Shown: one piece after another, positions 1 to 7,218 of the stretch
How the letters are laid out: every line of letters starts with the position of its first letter
Numbering within the stretch: position 1 is the first letter of the stretch
Assembly (NCBI GenBank): GCA_002455215.1
Contig: DKKK01000135.1
Span: 1-10,941, forward strand
DNA length: 10,941 nucleotides
From: Anaerolineales bacterium UBA6668
GTDB lineage: Bacteria; Chloroflexota; Anaerolineae; Anaerolineales; UBA6668
Reading direction: 5' to 3'
Made by a program: the position numbers and the translations under genes
The notes under the pieces: generated by a model
Databases searched by the model: none
What the model saw: only the letters and a program-made list of their open reading frames with translations
Told to the model about the DNA's origin: nothing

Positions 1-696
1 GGCAAGGTCGCCGTGGTCTGCGGAGTTGGCGACGTCGGCAAAGGCTCGGCCGCTTCGCTGCGCCAGGCCGGATGCCGCGTGATGGTCTCTGAAATCGATC
101 CGATCTGCGCACTGCAGGCGGCGATGGAAGGCTATCAGGTCGTGACGATGGAAGATGCGGCGCCGATCGCCGACATTTTCGTCACCGCAACCGGCAACAA
201 GGACATCGTCACGCTCGACCACATGCGCGCGATGAAAGACCGCGCCATCGTCTGCAACATCGGTCACTTCGACAACGAAATCGACGTTGCTGCGCTCGAG
301 GCGTACCCCTGGGAAGAGATCAAGCCGCAGGTTGACCACGTCATTGTCATGTTTCAAAATGGCTTTGAAGGCCGCACAAACCCCACCGAAGCGCAAATTT
401 TGCAGGCACATACTGCCATTGATGCGGGCGCCAGCCTAGTGATTGGCAGTCACCCGCACTTGCTCCAGCCCTATGAAGCCTACAACAACGGGCTCATATT
501 CTACAGCTTGGGCAATTTTGTGTTTGATGGCTTTGTGGGCAATGAAAACAAATCCGTCATTGCCGAAGTGTTGTTTACTAAAACTGAAGTGCATAATCAC
601 TTCTTGTACCCAGTCGTCATTGAACTGGGCTTTCCGCGTTTGGCAACCGACTTAGAAGCGCCAGAAATTTTGTCCCTGATTCCACCCTTCCGCTAA
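1..696 (+). CDS. Hybrid ORF (5' partial): S-adenosylhomocysteine hydrolase fragment joined in frame to CapA-family metallophosphatase C-terminus
   Basis: The ORF is open at the left edge (first codon GGC at base 1) and ends with TAA at 694-696. Residues 1 to about 114 are the NAD-binding part of adenosylhomocysteinase (ahcY), which splits S-adenosylhomocysteine into adenosine and homocysteine. Visible are the Rossmann motif CGVGDVGKG (7-15), [11 protein letters not shown] (85-95) and the [12 protein letters not shown] segment. Normal AHCY continues FPDGKRI after that point; here the sequence changes to a CapA/PgsA-type poly-gamma-glutamate-biosynthesis metallophosphatase, with GSHPH (H151, H153, expected metal or active-site histidines) and [11 protein letters not shown] (167-177). 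Both families are clear, but neither half is complete: AHCY lacks its substrate-domain C-terminus and CapA lacks its N-terminal metal-binding half. Third codon positions are almost all G/C before base ~342 and mixed afterwards. I infer an assembly chimera or a recombination junction, not a true bifunctional enzyme. The CapA half matches the composition of the rest of the window. Confidence 0.85.
   Translation, partial: GKVAVVCGVGDVGKGSAASLRQAGCRVMVSEIDPICALQAAMEGYQVVTMEDAAPIADIFVTATGNKDIVTLDHMRAMKDRAIVCNIGHFDNEIDVAALEAYPWEEIKPQVDHVIVMFQNGFEGRTNPTEAQILQAHTAIDAGASLVIGSHPHLLQPYEAYNNGLIFYSLGNFVFDGFVGNENKSVIAEVLFTKTEVHNHFLYPVVIELGFPRLATDLEAPEILSLIPPFR
331..357. other. Composition and homology breakpoint (AHCY to CapA)
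   Basis: Protein homology switches between codons 111 and 119. Upstream, the codons follow AHCY (KPQVDHVI); downstream they follow CapA ([10 protein letters not shown]). The stretch DHVIV fits both families, so the joint lies inside a short shared block (bases ~334-348). Codon third positions change from almost all G/C to mixed at the same place. There are no IS ends, target duplications or tRNA remnants around it. A microhomology-driven misassembly would look like this. Confidence 0.7.
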
Positions 697-905
697 TTGG
701 GTTAACAATTACGATAAAAGTCACTTTGAATTTGTGCATGGTTTTCGATAATTTTTGTGAAGTAGGTGTAAAATTATATGCGACATGGATGAAAGTTGTG
801 CTTTTTTCATTAAGAAAAGGCACTGTTTTAAATTGTGCCAAAAAATTAAAATTTTCACCGGCAGTGCGCCGATGATGTACATTCCTATCGGAGAATAACG
901 TTAAA
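697..905. other. AT-rich intergenic region upstream of the aldolase gene
   Basis: This 209-base stretch has no credible ORF. A short TAATTG/CAATTA inverted repeat (about 694-711) overlaps the preceding stop codon but has no T-run, so it is a weak terminator candidate at best. Promoter-like hexamers occur (TTTGAA near 726, GATAAT at 747-752, TAAAAT at 769-774), but none has textbook spacing. The palindromic motif at 810-839 is the clearest element. The downstream gene is preceded by GGAG at 890-893, twelve bases before its ATG. Confidence 0.6.
810..839 (+). promoter_or_regulatory. Conserved 30-base motif with GGCAC...GTGCC palindrome, copy 1
   Basis: The motif is TTAAGAAAAGGC (810-821), five variable bases, TTTAAA (827-832), two variable bases, then GTGCC (835-839). 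The core GGCAC (819-823) and GTGCC (835-839) form a 5-bp inverted repeat with an 11-base AT-rich centre, typical of a dimeric repressor operator. Another GTGC half-site lies at 798-801. The same blocks at the same spacing recur at 7219-7248, upstream of the CpXC gene. The site ends 66 bases before the aldolase ATG. An RNA hairpin is possible, but the second copy points the other way relative to its gene, which favours a DNA-binding site. The regulator is unknown. Confidence 0.5.
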
Positions 906-2300
906 ATGAGCAAAATACAAAAAGCCATTGACTCACTGCAAGGAGCGGTGGCACTTTCGCAAACCATTACGGTAAAAGATGCGGAAAAACTCCGCGAAAA
1001 CATTGACGCCTTGGCATTTGCATCCGCTTTGGGCGCGGCAGATGACCAGGCAGTTGCCCGCTGGCTAGTGTGGGAAATTGCTCAAGCCTTGGGCATTTAC
1101 CCTGCTTCCATCCACGAGCTTTACACGGCGCGGGGGCGCGGTGAATTGCCCAACGATTTTACAGTGCCAGCCATGAACTTGCGCGTGATGACCTACGATT
1201 GCGCCCGCGCCGTTTTCCGTGCGGCAATTGCACGCAATGCCGGTGCATTCATCTTCGAAATTGCCCGCTCCGAAATGACCTACTCCTTCCAACGCCCGCA
1301 AGAATATGTCACCAGCATCCTTGCCGCCGCCATTAAGGAAGGCTGGAATGGTCCCGTTTTCATTCAGGGCGACCACTTCCAAGTGAGCCACGCCCGCTAC
1401 AAGGTGGACCCCGAAAAAGAAGTTCAAACGGTCAAAGACCTTGCCACCGAAGCCATTGCCGCTGGTTTTTATAACATTGATGTAGATACCAGCACTCTGG
1501 TCGATATCGCCAAAGCAGACCTACGCGCCCAACAACACCTGAACGGCAAGCACTGCGCCGAAATTTCTACTTTCGTCCGCAGTATCGAACCCAAGGGCGT
1601 GACTGTCTCCATTGGTGGGGAAATTGGCGAAGTCGGATTGACCAACTCCACCGAACCCGAACTCCGCGCCTTCATGGACGAATTCAACGCCAACTTTGTG
1701 GCAGGTTTGCCCGGACTGAGCAAAATCAGCATTCAAACCGGCACTTCGCACGGCGGCACAGTCCTCCCTGATGGCTCAATCGCCGAAGCCAAAGTGGATT
1801 TTGACACCATCCGCCATTTGGGCGAAGTGGCGCGTGAATATGAAGCGGGTGGGGCGGTGCAACACGGGGCAAGCACCCTGCCAGATACTGCCTTCACCAA
1901 GTTCCCACAGGTCGGCACACTAGAAATTCACCTAGCCACCAACTTCATGACCATGATGTTTGACCGCGTGCCAGAAAGCCTGCGCCAAGAGATGAACGAA
2001 TGGATTAAAGCCAACTATCCAAAGCCGGAGAATCAAAGCGAAGAACAATTCTTATACAAGAATCGCAAAAATGTCACGGGTCCATTCAAGAGCCATGTCT
2101 GGAACTTGCCTGCCGACCAAAAGCAGGTGATCACTTCTGCCTGGGAAGCGCAATTTGGCATGTTGTTCGATAGCCTAAACATTGCCAACACCATTGACTA
2201 CGTTGACCGCGTCATTCACGCCTACCCGGTGCGCAAAACATTGGCAGATTTCGGCGTGACCGAAAAAGAAGCCGAAGATGTCAGCGACTTGTCGGACTAA
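906..2300 (+). CDS. Class II aldolase family protein (fructose-/tagatose-bisphosphate aldolase-like), extended
   Basis: This 464-residue protein has the features of zinc-dependent class II aldolases, which cleave fructose- or tagatose-bisphosphate to two triose phosphates. VPAMN (87-91) matches the barrel entrance motif. GDHF (155-158) gives the catalytic Asp156 and zinc-ligand His157. GGEIGEVG (237-244) corresponds to the glycine-rich E-G/E-GG loop. GTSHGG (279-284) and QHGAS (319-323) supply the other two zinc histidines, His282 and His320. HLATNF (342-347) aligns with the phosphate-loop motif NVATEL of tagatose-type enzymes, with His in place of the usual Asn. The protein is 100 or more residues longer than typical family members (about 285-360): roughly 85 extra residues precede the barrel and about 110 follow it. 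The ATG at 906 is supported by GGAG twelve bases upstream. It is monocistronic and convergent with the GT2 gene. The fold is confident; the substrate is not. Confidence 0.82.
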   Translation: MSKIQKAIDSLQGAVALSQTITVKDAEKLRENIDALAFASALGAADDQAVARWLVWEIAQALGIYPASIHELYTARGRGELPNDFTVPAMNLRVMTYDCARAVFRAAIARNAGAFIFEIARSEMTYSFQRPQEYVTSILAAAIKEGWNGPVFIQGDHFQVSHARYKVDPEKEVQTVKDLATEAIAAGFYNIDVDTSTLVDIAKADLRAQQHLNGKHCAEISTFVRSIEPKGVTVSIGGEIGEVGLTNSTEPELRAFMDEFNANFVAGLPGLSKISIQTGTSHGGTVLPDGSIAEAKVDFDTIRHLGEVAREYEAGGAVQHGASTLPDTAFTKFPQVGTLEIHLATNFMTMMFDRVPESLRQEMNEWIKANYPKPENQSEEQFLYKNRKNVTGPFKSHVWNLPADQKQVITSAWEAQFGMLFDSLNIANTIDYVDRVIHAYPVRKTLADFGVTEKEAEDVSDLSD

Positions 2301-2320
2301 AAGCGTCTAAACCATTAAAT

Positions 2321-2355
2321 CGGCTAGTGATGGCGCATCGCCCCGTCACTAGCCG
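2321..2355. terminator. Strong hairpin between convergent genes, overlapping the GT2 stop codon
   Basis: CGGCTAGTGA (2321-2330) pairs perfectly with TCACTAGCCG (2346-2355), a 10-bp stem. A second stem, GGCG/CGCC (2332-2335 with 2339-2342), sits inside the loop. The hairpin lies between the aldolase stop (2300) and the body of the convergent GT2 gene, and contains the last codons and TAG stop (2326-2324) of GT2. No long T-run follows on either strand (ATTTAATGG on the minus side is only moderately T-rich). It probably works as a bidirectional terminator or 3'-end stabiliser, not as a textbook intrinsic terminator. Confidence 0.6.
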
Positions 2356-3301
2356 CCATGCCCTTCACCATTCCAGCCATCAAGCTCGCCGCTCGCACCC
2401 ACAACATCGGCAAGACAATCGGCAAAATAGCGGGGTCACGGCGCACGGTGCGGGCAAGAAAAGGCACACTGCTCAGCACAAAAGCCACCCCCACCAGCAA
2501 AACACCCCACAAAGCAGGCGCATAGCACAACCCCACCCCCAGCGGTGCTAGCCATGCCCACGCCAACAGCATTTGCAATTTCATATACTGCGGGGCACGC
2601 GAATCACTCCACAGCCGATTGGGGTAACGCCGCAGAATGGTCGGCTTCCACTCAGCAAAGTGAAACTTGCGGCGGGCATAACGCCAGGCATGGGTCAGGT
2701 GTGTGTGCTGAACCTTGGCGGCAGGGGCAAACACCATGCGCAACCCTTGTGCCGCCAAGCGAAAGGAAAGATCTTGGTCTTCCAAAATTGCCAACCCTTC
2801 GTCAAACCCGCCCACTTGCAAAAAGATATCTCGCCGAAACCCAGCCGCATACGTGTCAATCATGTTGATTTCGGGCAGTTTTGCCATGTGGTCATAGCGT
2901 TCTTCGCACTCTATTTGGGTGAAGCGGGCAATGGGGTGGCTTTGCTGGCAAGTGTACACCCCCTTCACCCCCATCACCTGCGGGTCTGCCACAAATTTTG
3001 CCACCATTTGCGTCACCCAATCGGGATGTGGCACACAATCGCTATCGGTAAAGAGCAAAATTTCCCCAGTTGCATGGCGTGCCCCCAAATTGCGCGCCCC
3101 GGTGCGGTGGAGTTTGCCGCCCGAAAGCACCGTTGCCCCCGCTTGGCGTGCCAATTCGGCGGTGTTGTCGGTGGATGCATCATCCACCACCCAAAGTTCC
3201 ATGCGCCCAGCATAGTCATTGTGCAGGATGGCAGTGACACACGCACCAATTGTTTGCTGGGCGTTGTAGGCAGGCACAATGACCGAGACACTAGGCAACA
3301 T
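2324..3301 (-). CDS. Family 2 glycosyltransferase with C-terminal membrane segments
   Basis: This 325-residue protein transfers a sugar from a nucleotide donor on the cytoplasmic face of the membrane. The GT-A fold motifs are all present: VPAYN (9-13), VVDDASTDNT (38-47) for nucleotide binding, TDSD (85-88) as the metal-binding DxD, AGFRRDIFLQVGGFDE (153-168), and EDQD (174-177), which carries the catalytic base. Hydrophobic stretches after about residue 238 suggest membrane helices. The ATG at 3301 puts the first beta strand right at the N-terminus (MLPSVSVIVPAYN), as is usual for the family. A TTG at 3334 in the same frame would add 11 residues and overlap the upstream gene. With the ATG, only five bases separate it from the stop of the GT-C gene, so it is probably translationally coupled; no good Shine-Dalgarno is visible. 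The acceptor is unknown; the operon points to a cell-surface glycan or glycolipid. Confidence 0.93.
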   Translation of the reverse strand: MLPSVSVIVPAYNAQQTIGACVTAILHNDYAGRMELWVVDDASTDNTAELARQAGATVLSGGKLHRTGARNLGARHATGEILLFTDSDCVPHPDWVTQMVAKFVADPQVMGVKGVYTCQQSHPIARFTQIECEERYDHMAKLPEINMIDTYAAGFRRDIFLQVGGFDEGLAILEDQDLSFRLAAQGLRMVFAPAAKVQHTHLTHAWRYARRKFHFAEWKPTILRRYPNRLWSDSRAPQYMKLQMLLAWAWLAPLGVGLCYAPALWGVLLVGVAFVLSSVPFLARTVRRDPAILPIVLPMLWVRAASLMAGMVKGMAASDGAMRHH

Positions 3302-3306
3302 GCGGG

Positions 3307-5769
3307 TTATTTCACTGTGAGAGTCGCGAGCCAATAGCGCCGACTGCCAAAATCTTGTAACTCTGCCAATGTGGCACGCTCACCCGTATCTGCACGATAC
3401 ACCCCCATCAGCACTAAATACTCGCCAGCGGGGGTTTCTGCTGGCAGGGGGAGCGTCATCCACTCGGCATTCACAGCAGATTCATCCCACACCCAAAAGG
3501 GCATGATGCCTGCCAGCGGTTCACTATCCCACTGTGCCACAATGCCACTGGCACTATCCTCCTGCGGGTTCATCACATGCACAAACACGCGCCAAGCCAC
3601 CGCTTCCATGCCAAGTGAGCGCCACACGGTTTGCACAGACAAGGTCTCGCCCGCTTGCAGGGTAGTTGCAGAAAGCGATGCGCCTACCAACTCGGCGGCA
3701 GGCGCAAATGCCACCGAAAGTGGGGGCAGGCTGGGCGGGGGTGGCACGGGTAACGCCCCGTCAAAAGCCCACAGGTAAAAAAGCCCGATTTGCCCACTGC
3801 TCACCACCCAGCGCACATCCGCGGTGGGGTGGGTGACAAAGCTGGCTGGCACGACGAATGTTCGCTCCTGCCACTCGCCCGGCAGGGCGGCAATGCGCCA
3901 TTCGCCCACTACCTGCCCATCCACCCACACCTGCAAGCGCGAATCTTGCTCTTGATGGAAACGTCCCACCAGCGTAAAAGCCCGGTTGGGTTGGGCTTTT
4001 TGCCGCCAAGCGATGCTCCCATTCACCACTCGCCCGCCATCTGCCAAGGTGACCCCACCCAGTCGGTAGGTTTGGTGGCGCACATCACTGGCAAAACCTG
4101 CCTTGCGTGTCGCATCTGCCCAGTGCAACGCATGTGCTTGTTCATCGGTTAAATCAGCAATATTGATGGAGTCGAGCAAGGGAAGCGTGATTGCCACTTG
4201 CTGGGGTTGGTGGGCTAGGGCGGTGCCAGACCAATCGGGTTGGGTGATTGCCTGCTGTGCCCCTGCACTGGTGTAGGGTGAAAAATTTGCCACCTGCACC
4301 CGAAAAAGCTCCGTTCCAAGAAGCTGGGGCGCGGCAGAAACCCCAAAAAAAGGTGGGGCTAGGTCAGGATAAACAGCAAAGTAGCTGGGTTGGGCTTGGG
4401 CGAGTGCTTCATACAAACTGCCGGGACCGTGGCGATAGGCGGCAGAAAAACCGGCACTCGTTAGACCGACTACATCCAGCGTGTTTCGTTCCCCCAGATA
4501 GCGCATCACCCCCACATCGTGGACGGCAACCAGCGCATCGGCTGGGGTGTTGGTTTTGAGCCAGTTTGCCAGTGGCAGTTGCATTGCCCGTAGTGTGGCA
4601 ACATCATTCGCATAGGCATTTTGGTAGCGTGCCAAGCTCAGCCCGCCCCAAGCGAGCAAGAGCACCCAATACGCGGGACGGGCATGGCGCAAGCTGGGAA
4701 GTTTGGCTTCGAGCTGATTCAGCAACACCCACCAACCCACACTGCTGAGTAAGATAACCAGTGGGAAGGCTGGCATTTGGTAGCGGTAGTGGTGCCAGGT
4801 GGCAGTTTGCAGGGTGGCGGTGGCAGTTAGCAAGCCAATCAGCGTGACTCCCAGCACAACCCACCAGCCGCGCAAGGATTTTTCGCGCCAAACGCGCACC
4901 GCGCCCAGTGCCAGCGGAATTTGGGTGAGCGGCAAATAGTGCCAATGCCCATCGGGGGTAAACCCACCCAGCCAGCGCGTCCACAGCCCCACCCAAGTAG
5001 CAAAGCTTTGTTCCAGTGCCACTTGCCAGTAAAAGGGTTGCAGGGTCAGCCAAGATTTTGAAAGGAAGCCGGTGGCACTGGCATTGCCCGTCACAACCCA
5101 ATTAAAAAGCGGGCTGGCAAGTGCCCCAAGTAGGGCAATCGCGCCTGCCGAGCGCCAGTTTGCCCGCCGAGTGTCATTTGGAAATAGCCACCCGGCAATT
5201 AGCAGTGCGATGGCAAGTAGGGCAAACTCTGGGCGAGTGGCGGCGCACAGGGCGGCAAGCACACCTGCCCCAATGGGTTTTTCTTTAAGCCACAGCCATT
5301 GGGTCAGCACCAGCAAGGCAATTAGCAGGGCGGTTTCCATGCCGCTCAGAAAAGCCCACAACATCCAGCCCGAAAGCAGGAAGGTGACCGGAGCCAGCCA
5401 AACCTGCCATTTGGGCAATGCCAACCGCTGGTGTAGGATTTGTGCGGATTGGTAGAGCAAACCAACCACGCACAGATAACTTGCGCCGCCCATTAGCAGG
5501 AGTAGGATGGGGTAGTGGGGCAGTAGCTGAAGGCGAAACGCACCGGCAAGTACCCACAAATAGAGCAAGCTGGTTGCGCCACTGCTGGGGAGTGCGCCAC
5601 TGTTGTATTGCAAAGGGTAGCCGCTGGCAAGTTGCCGGGCATATTGCAGGTGAATGTAGGTGTCGTCTAGCGGGAAGGCGAGCGGTTGTTGTGTACCTTG
5701 TGCCCAGAGCGCAAAGCCCACCAGAAGCAAAATTGCGATAAAAGCTAGAAAACCGGTTTGGCGGTTCAT
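3307..5769 (-). CDS. GT-C fold membrane glycosyltransferase (ArnT/GT39-like) with C-terminal beta-sandwich domains
   Basis: This is an 820-residue membrane protein. An N-terminal helix (about 6-23) is followed by the luminal-loop motif FPLDDTYIHLQYA, whose Asp35-Asp36 match the catalytic acidic residues of GT-C enzymes using polyprenyl-phosphate sugars. Several more helices extend to about residue 380, with WHHYRYQMP (325-333) in the late membrane part. The segment AVHDVGVMRYLG (415-426) and nearby VVGLTS are recurrent in bacterial members of this group. The extracytoplasmic C-terminal half appears to hold two beta-sandwich modules (about 555-670 and 685-820) joined by a proline-rich linker near 674-683. 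The last module has the FVHVMNP, AQWDSEPLAG and GEYLVLMGVYRADTGER elements often attached to Chloroflexota glycosyltransferases. ATG 5769 is preferred over in-frame TTG 5775 because GGAG lies 11 bases upstream (5784-5781). It sits between the CpXC and GT2 genes in an operon. Donor and acceptor are unknown. Confidence 0.85.
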   Translation of the reverse strand: MNRQTGFLAFIAILLLVGFALWAQGTQQPLAFPLDDTYIHLQYARQLASGYPLQYNSGALPSSGATSLLYLWVLAGAFRLQLLPHYPILLLLMGGASYLCVVGLLYQSAQILHQRLALPKWQVWLAPVTFLLSGWMLWAFLSGMETALLIALLVLTQWLWLKEKPIGAGVLAALCAATRPEFALLAIALLIAGWLFPNDTRRANWRSAGAIALLGALASPLFNWVVTGNASATGFLSKSWLTLQPFYWQVALEQSFATWVGLWTRWLGGFTPDGHWHYLPLTQIPLALGAVRVWREKSLRGWWVVLGVTLIGLLTATATLQTATWHHYRYQMPAFPLVILLSSVGWWVLLNQLEAKLPSLRHARPAYWVLLLAWGGLSLARYQNAYANDVATLRAMQLPLANWLKTNTPADALVAVHDVGVMRYLGERNTLDVVGLTSAGFSAAYRHGPGSLYEALAQAQPSYFAVYPDLAPPFFGVSAAPQLLGTELFRVQVANFSPYTSAGAQQAITQPDWSGTALAHQPQQVAITLPLLDSINIADLTDEQAHALHWADATRKAGFASDVRHQTYRLGGVTLADGGRVVNGSIAWRQKAQPNRAFTLVGRFHQEQDSRLQVWVDGQVVGEWRIAALPGEWQERTFVVPASFVTHPTADVRWVVSSGQIGLFYLWAFDGALPVPPPPSLPPLSVAFAPAAELVGASLSATTLQAGETLSVQTVWRSLGMEAVAWRVFVHVMNPQEDSASGIVAQWDSEPLAGIMPFWVWDESAVNAEWMTLPLPAETPAGEYLVLMGVYRADTGERATLAELQDFGSRRYWLATLTVK

Positions 5770-5824
5770 GCCCAAGCTAGCTCCACTACACTAGAGCTAG
5801 CGCCATTTCGCCAGAGCTAGCTCC
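5765..5824 (-). repeat. Three tandem 20-bp units across the CpXC/GT-C gene junction
   Basis: GCTAGC occurs at 5776, 5796 and 5816, exactly 20 bases apart. Read on the minus strand, each 20-bp unit starts with GG(A/C)GCTAGCT. Units one (5824-5805) and two (5804-5785) agree at about 15 of 20 positions; unit three (5784-5765) keeps the first ten bases. Since 20 is not a multiple of three, the frame shifts between units: CTA GCT is read as Leu-Ala in unit one, while unit two gives the TAG stop of the CpXC gene. Unit three supplies the GGAG before the GT-C start and includes the ATG. Neighbouring units can also pair as alternative 8-bp hairpins (GAGCTAGC with GCTAGCTC). Confidence 0.75.
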
Positions 5825-7158
5825 TTCTCTGCCATTTCGCGGTATTTTTGGATGCGGTCAGCCACTTCGCTCGAGCCATTTTCGCGCATTTGGTCGCTTA
5901 GCGCGTTCATCACTTCTACTAATTGCGGGGTGACTTCGTGGACACGGTTGCGAATGACGCGGCGGGCGCTATCTTCATCCGGCAGATCGAGCAGGTCTTG
6001 CACGAATTGCACTTCAGGGGGGGCGCTGGCACGTACTTTTTTCATAATTGCGCCATACACCCGCATTAACGCCTGTTCGGCATCTTTGCGGTCTTGTTGC
6101 TTTGCCATTGCAATTTGATATTGCAAGTAGGAAAGCAATTCTTCATTGATCCACGGCATGGTTTGCTCAACCGCTTCATCAATGTTTTCTGCCCCTGCCA
6201 TGCCTTCGATAAGCATTGCTAATTTTTCTTCTTCTTGGCGGGCGGCGGAGTCCATTTCTTGGGTGATTTCCAAGATTAGGTCGCGATGGGCAGAAAGACG
6301 AGCGGCGGCATCGCCACTCAGTGAGTCAATGCGGGCAGAAAGTAGGTCAAAGAATTGATAGTCAAAGGCAGGGCGCACCATGTTTACCAATTGGGCAACA
6401 TACTCTTGACTGTCGGCTTTTTCCAGCAAGTCCACAATTTTTTCGCGAGAAAGGCTTTCCCCCAGGGCTTCTAGGTCGGCTTGGGCTTGGCGGATGGGGG
6501 CGGCTTCGGCTTCGGCGGCTTGCCCAAAAGCGCTGTGTGTCAACAATAGCTCTTGAATCGCCACCAATTTTTGCACGCCGTTTTCATCGCCGCGTGCCGC
6601 TAACGATTGGGCGGCATTCATAATCATCTGGAAAACCGACTGGTCTACTTTTTCATCGTTTTCTCGGATGAGTTGGATGGCAGATTCGGGGCTAGGGGCT
6701 TGGAGCAGACGGCGCACGAAATCTACTTTGGCTTGTTGCGCCGCCAACATTTCTTTGGTAACGCCATCTGCTTCCAGAATGCGCTCCATCAATCCATTGT
6801 AGGTTAGCATTTCTTGTGGGCGCAGGATATAGGCTTTGCGCTGTTCGCTGGGCAGGCGGTCAATCACTTGGCGGATTAATGCGCCAATGATACGCTCTTT
6901 TTCGGCGGGTGGAAGTCCCATCTCCATGGGTACAAAGGTCAAAAGTAGTTCTTTGCTGGCATCATGGTAGACAATGGGCGTGCCGAGCGTGGTACGGAAT
7001 CCGCAGTTAGGGCAGTTAAGCGAATTGGCTTGCCCACTGAGCAGGCGTTGCTTGCTGGCGGGGTCGGCGCTAACATCGAAAATTTGCTCAACTTGCACTG
7101 GGACAGGAGTTTGAAATTGCGGGCATTGCGCGGCACGTTGGTGATTGAGAGAGACCAT
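5797..7158 (-). CDS. CpXC-domain protein with C-terminal helical repeats, one signature cysteine lost
   Basis: This 453-residue soluble protein has an N-terminal CpXC domain (about 8-125), a putative zinc-binding module of unknown function with two CPxC motifs. The second motif is intact (C49-P-N-C52), followed by GFRTTLGTPIVYHDASKELLLTFVPME. The first is broken: C12-P-Q-F15, where Cys is expected at 15. One G-to-T change (TGT to TTT) would explain it. From about 144 on the protein is alpha-helical and repetitive: segments 146-206, 240-300, 324-375 and 384-443 share a pattern. The first and last are most alike (FVRRLLQAPSPESAIQLIR against FVQDLLDLPDEDSARRVIR). The ATG at 7158 has AGGAAT six bases upstream. 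It is the first gene of an operon with the two glycosyltransferases, and 27 bases separate it from the GT-C start. No signal peptide or membrane helix is visible. Its function is unknown; a scaffold role is only a guess. Confidence 0.85.
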   Translation of the reverse strand: MVSLNHQRAAQCPQFQTPVPVQVEQIFDVSADPASKQRLLSGQANSLNCPNCGFRTTLGTPIVYHDASKELLLTFVPMEMGLPPAEKERIIGALIRQVIDRLPSEQRKAYILRPQEMLTYNGLMERILEADGVTKEMLAAQQAKVDFVRRLLQAPSPESAIQLIRENDEKVDQSVFQMIMNAAQSLAARGDENGVQKLVAIQELLLTHSAFGQAAEAEAAPIRQAQADLEALGESLSREKIVDLLEKADSQEYVAQLVNMVRPAFDYQFFDLLSARIDSLSGDAAARLSAHRDLILEITQEMDSAARQEEEKLAMLIEGMAGAENIDEAVEQTMPWINEELLSYLQYQIAMAKQQDRKDAEQALMRVYGAIMKKVRASAPPEVQFVQDLLDLPDEDSARRVIRNRVHEVTPQLVEVMNALSDQMRENGSSEVADRIQKYREMAEKELALAKWR

Positions 7159-7218
7159 GAACGATTCCTATTGGCGATGATAGTGGGGCAGAGTCAAAAA
7201 CCACACCTATATTCTTAC

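Noticed and set aside
1..696. Real bifunctional AHCY-CapA enzyme
   Set aside because: Both domains are cut in the middle and composition shifts at the joint; the fusion would lack needed parts of each active site.
819..839. Sigma-54 promoter at GGCAC
   Set aside because: The -12 element is missing: the GG-N10-GC rule is not met and the central bases are TTTAAA.
617..1003. Minus-strand ORF of 128 aa covering the 697-905 gap
   Set aside because: It overlaps two clear plus-strand coding regions at its ends, crosses low-complexity AT-rich DNA, and resembles no known protein.
3302..3334. TTG start at 3334 for the GT2 gene
   Set aside because: It would overlap the upstream gene and add 11 residues before the usual first strand; ATG 3301 fits the family better.
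2573..3337. Plus-strand ORF of 254 aa opposite the GT2 gene
   Set aside because: It is the antisense shadow of a well-supported glycosyltransferase; its translation is Cys/His-rich and domain-free.
4604..5101. Minus-strand 165 aa ORF within the GT-C gene, and other long overlapping ORFs
   Set aside because: They are alternative frames of a GC-balanced membrane-protein gene whose own frame has clear motifs.
5770..5775. TTG start at 5775 for the GT-C gene
   Set aside because: ATG 5769 is two codons downstream with GGAG at suitable spacing.
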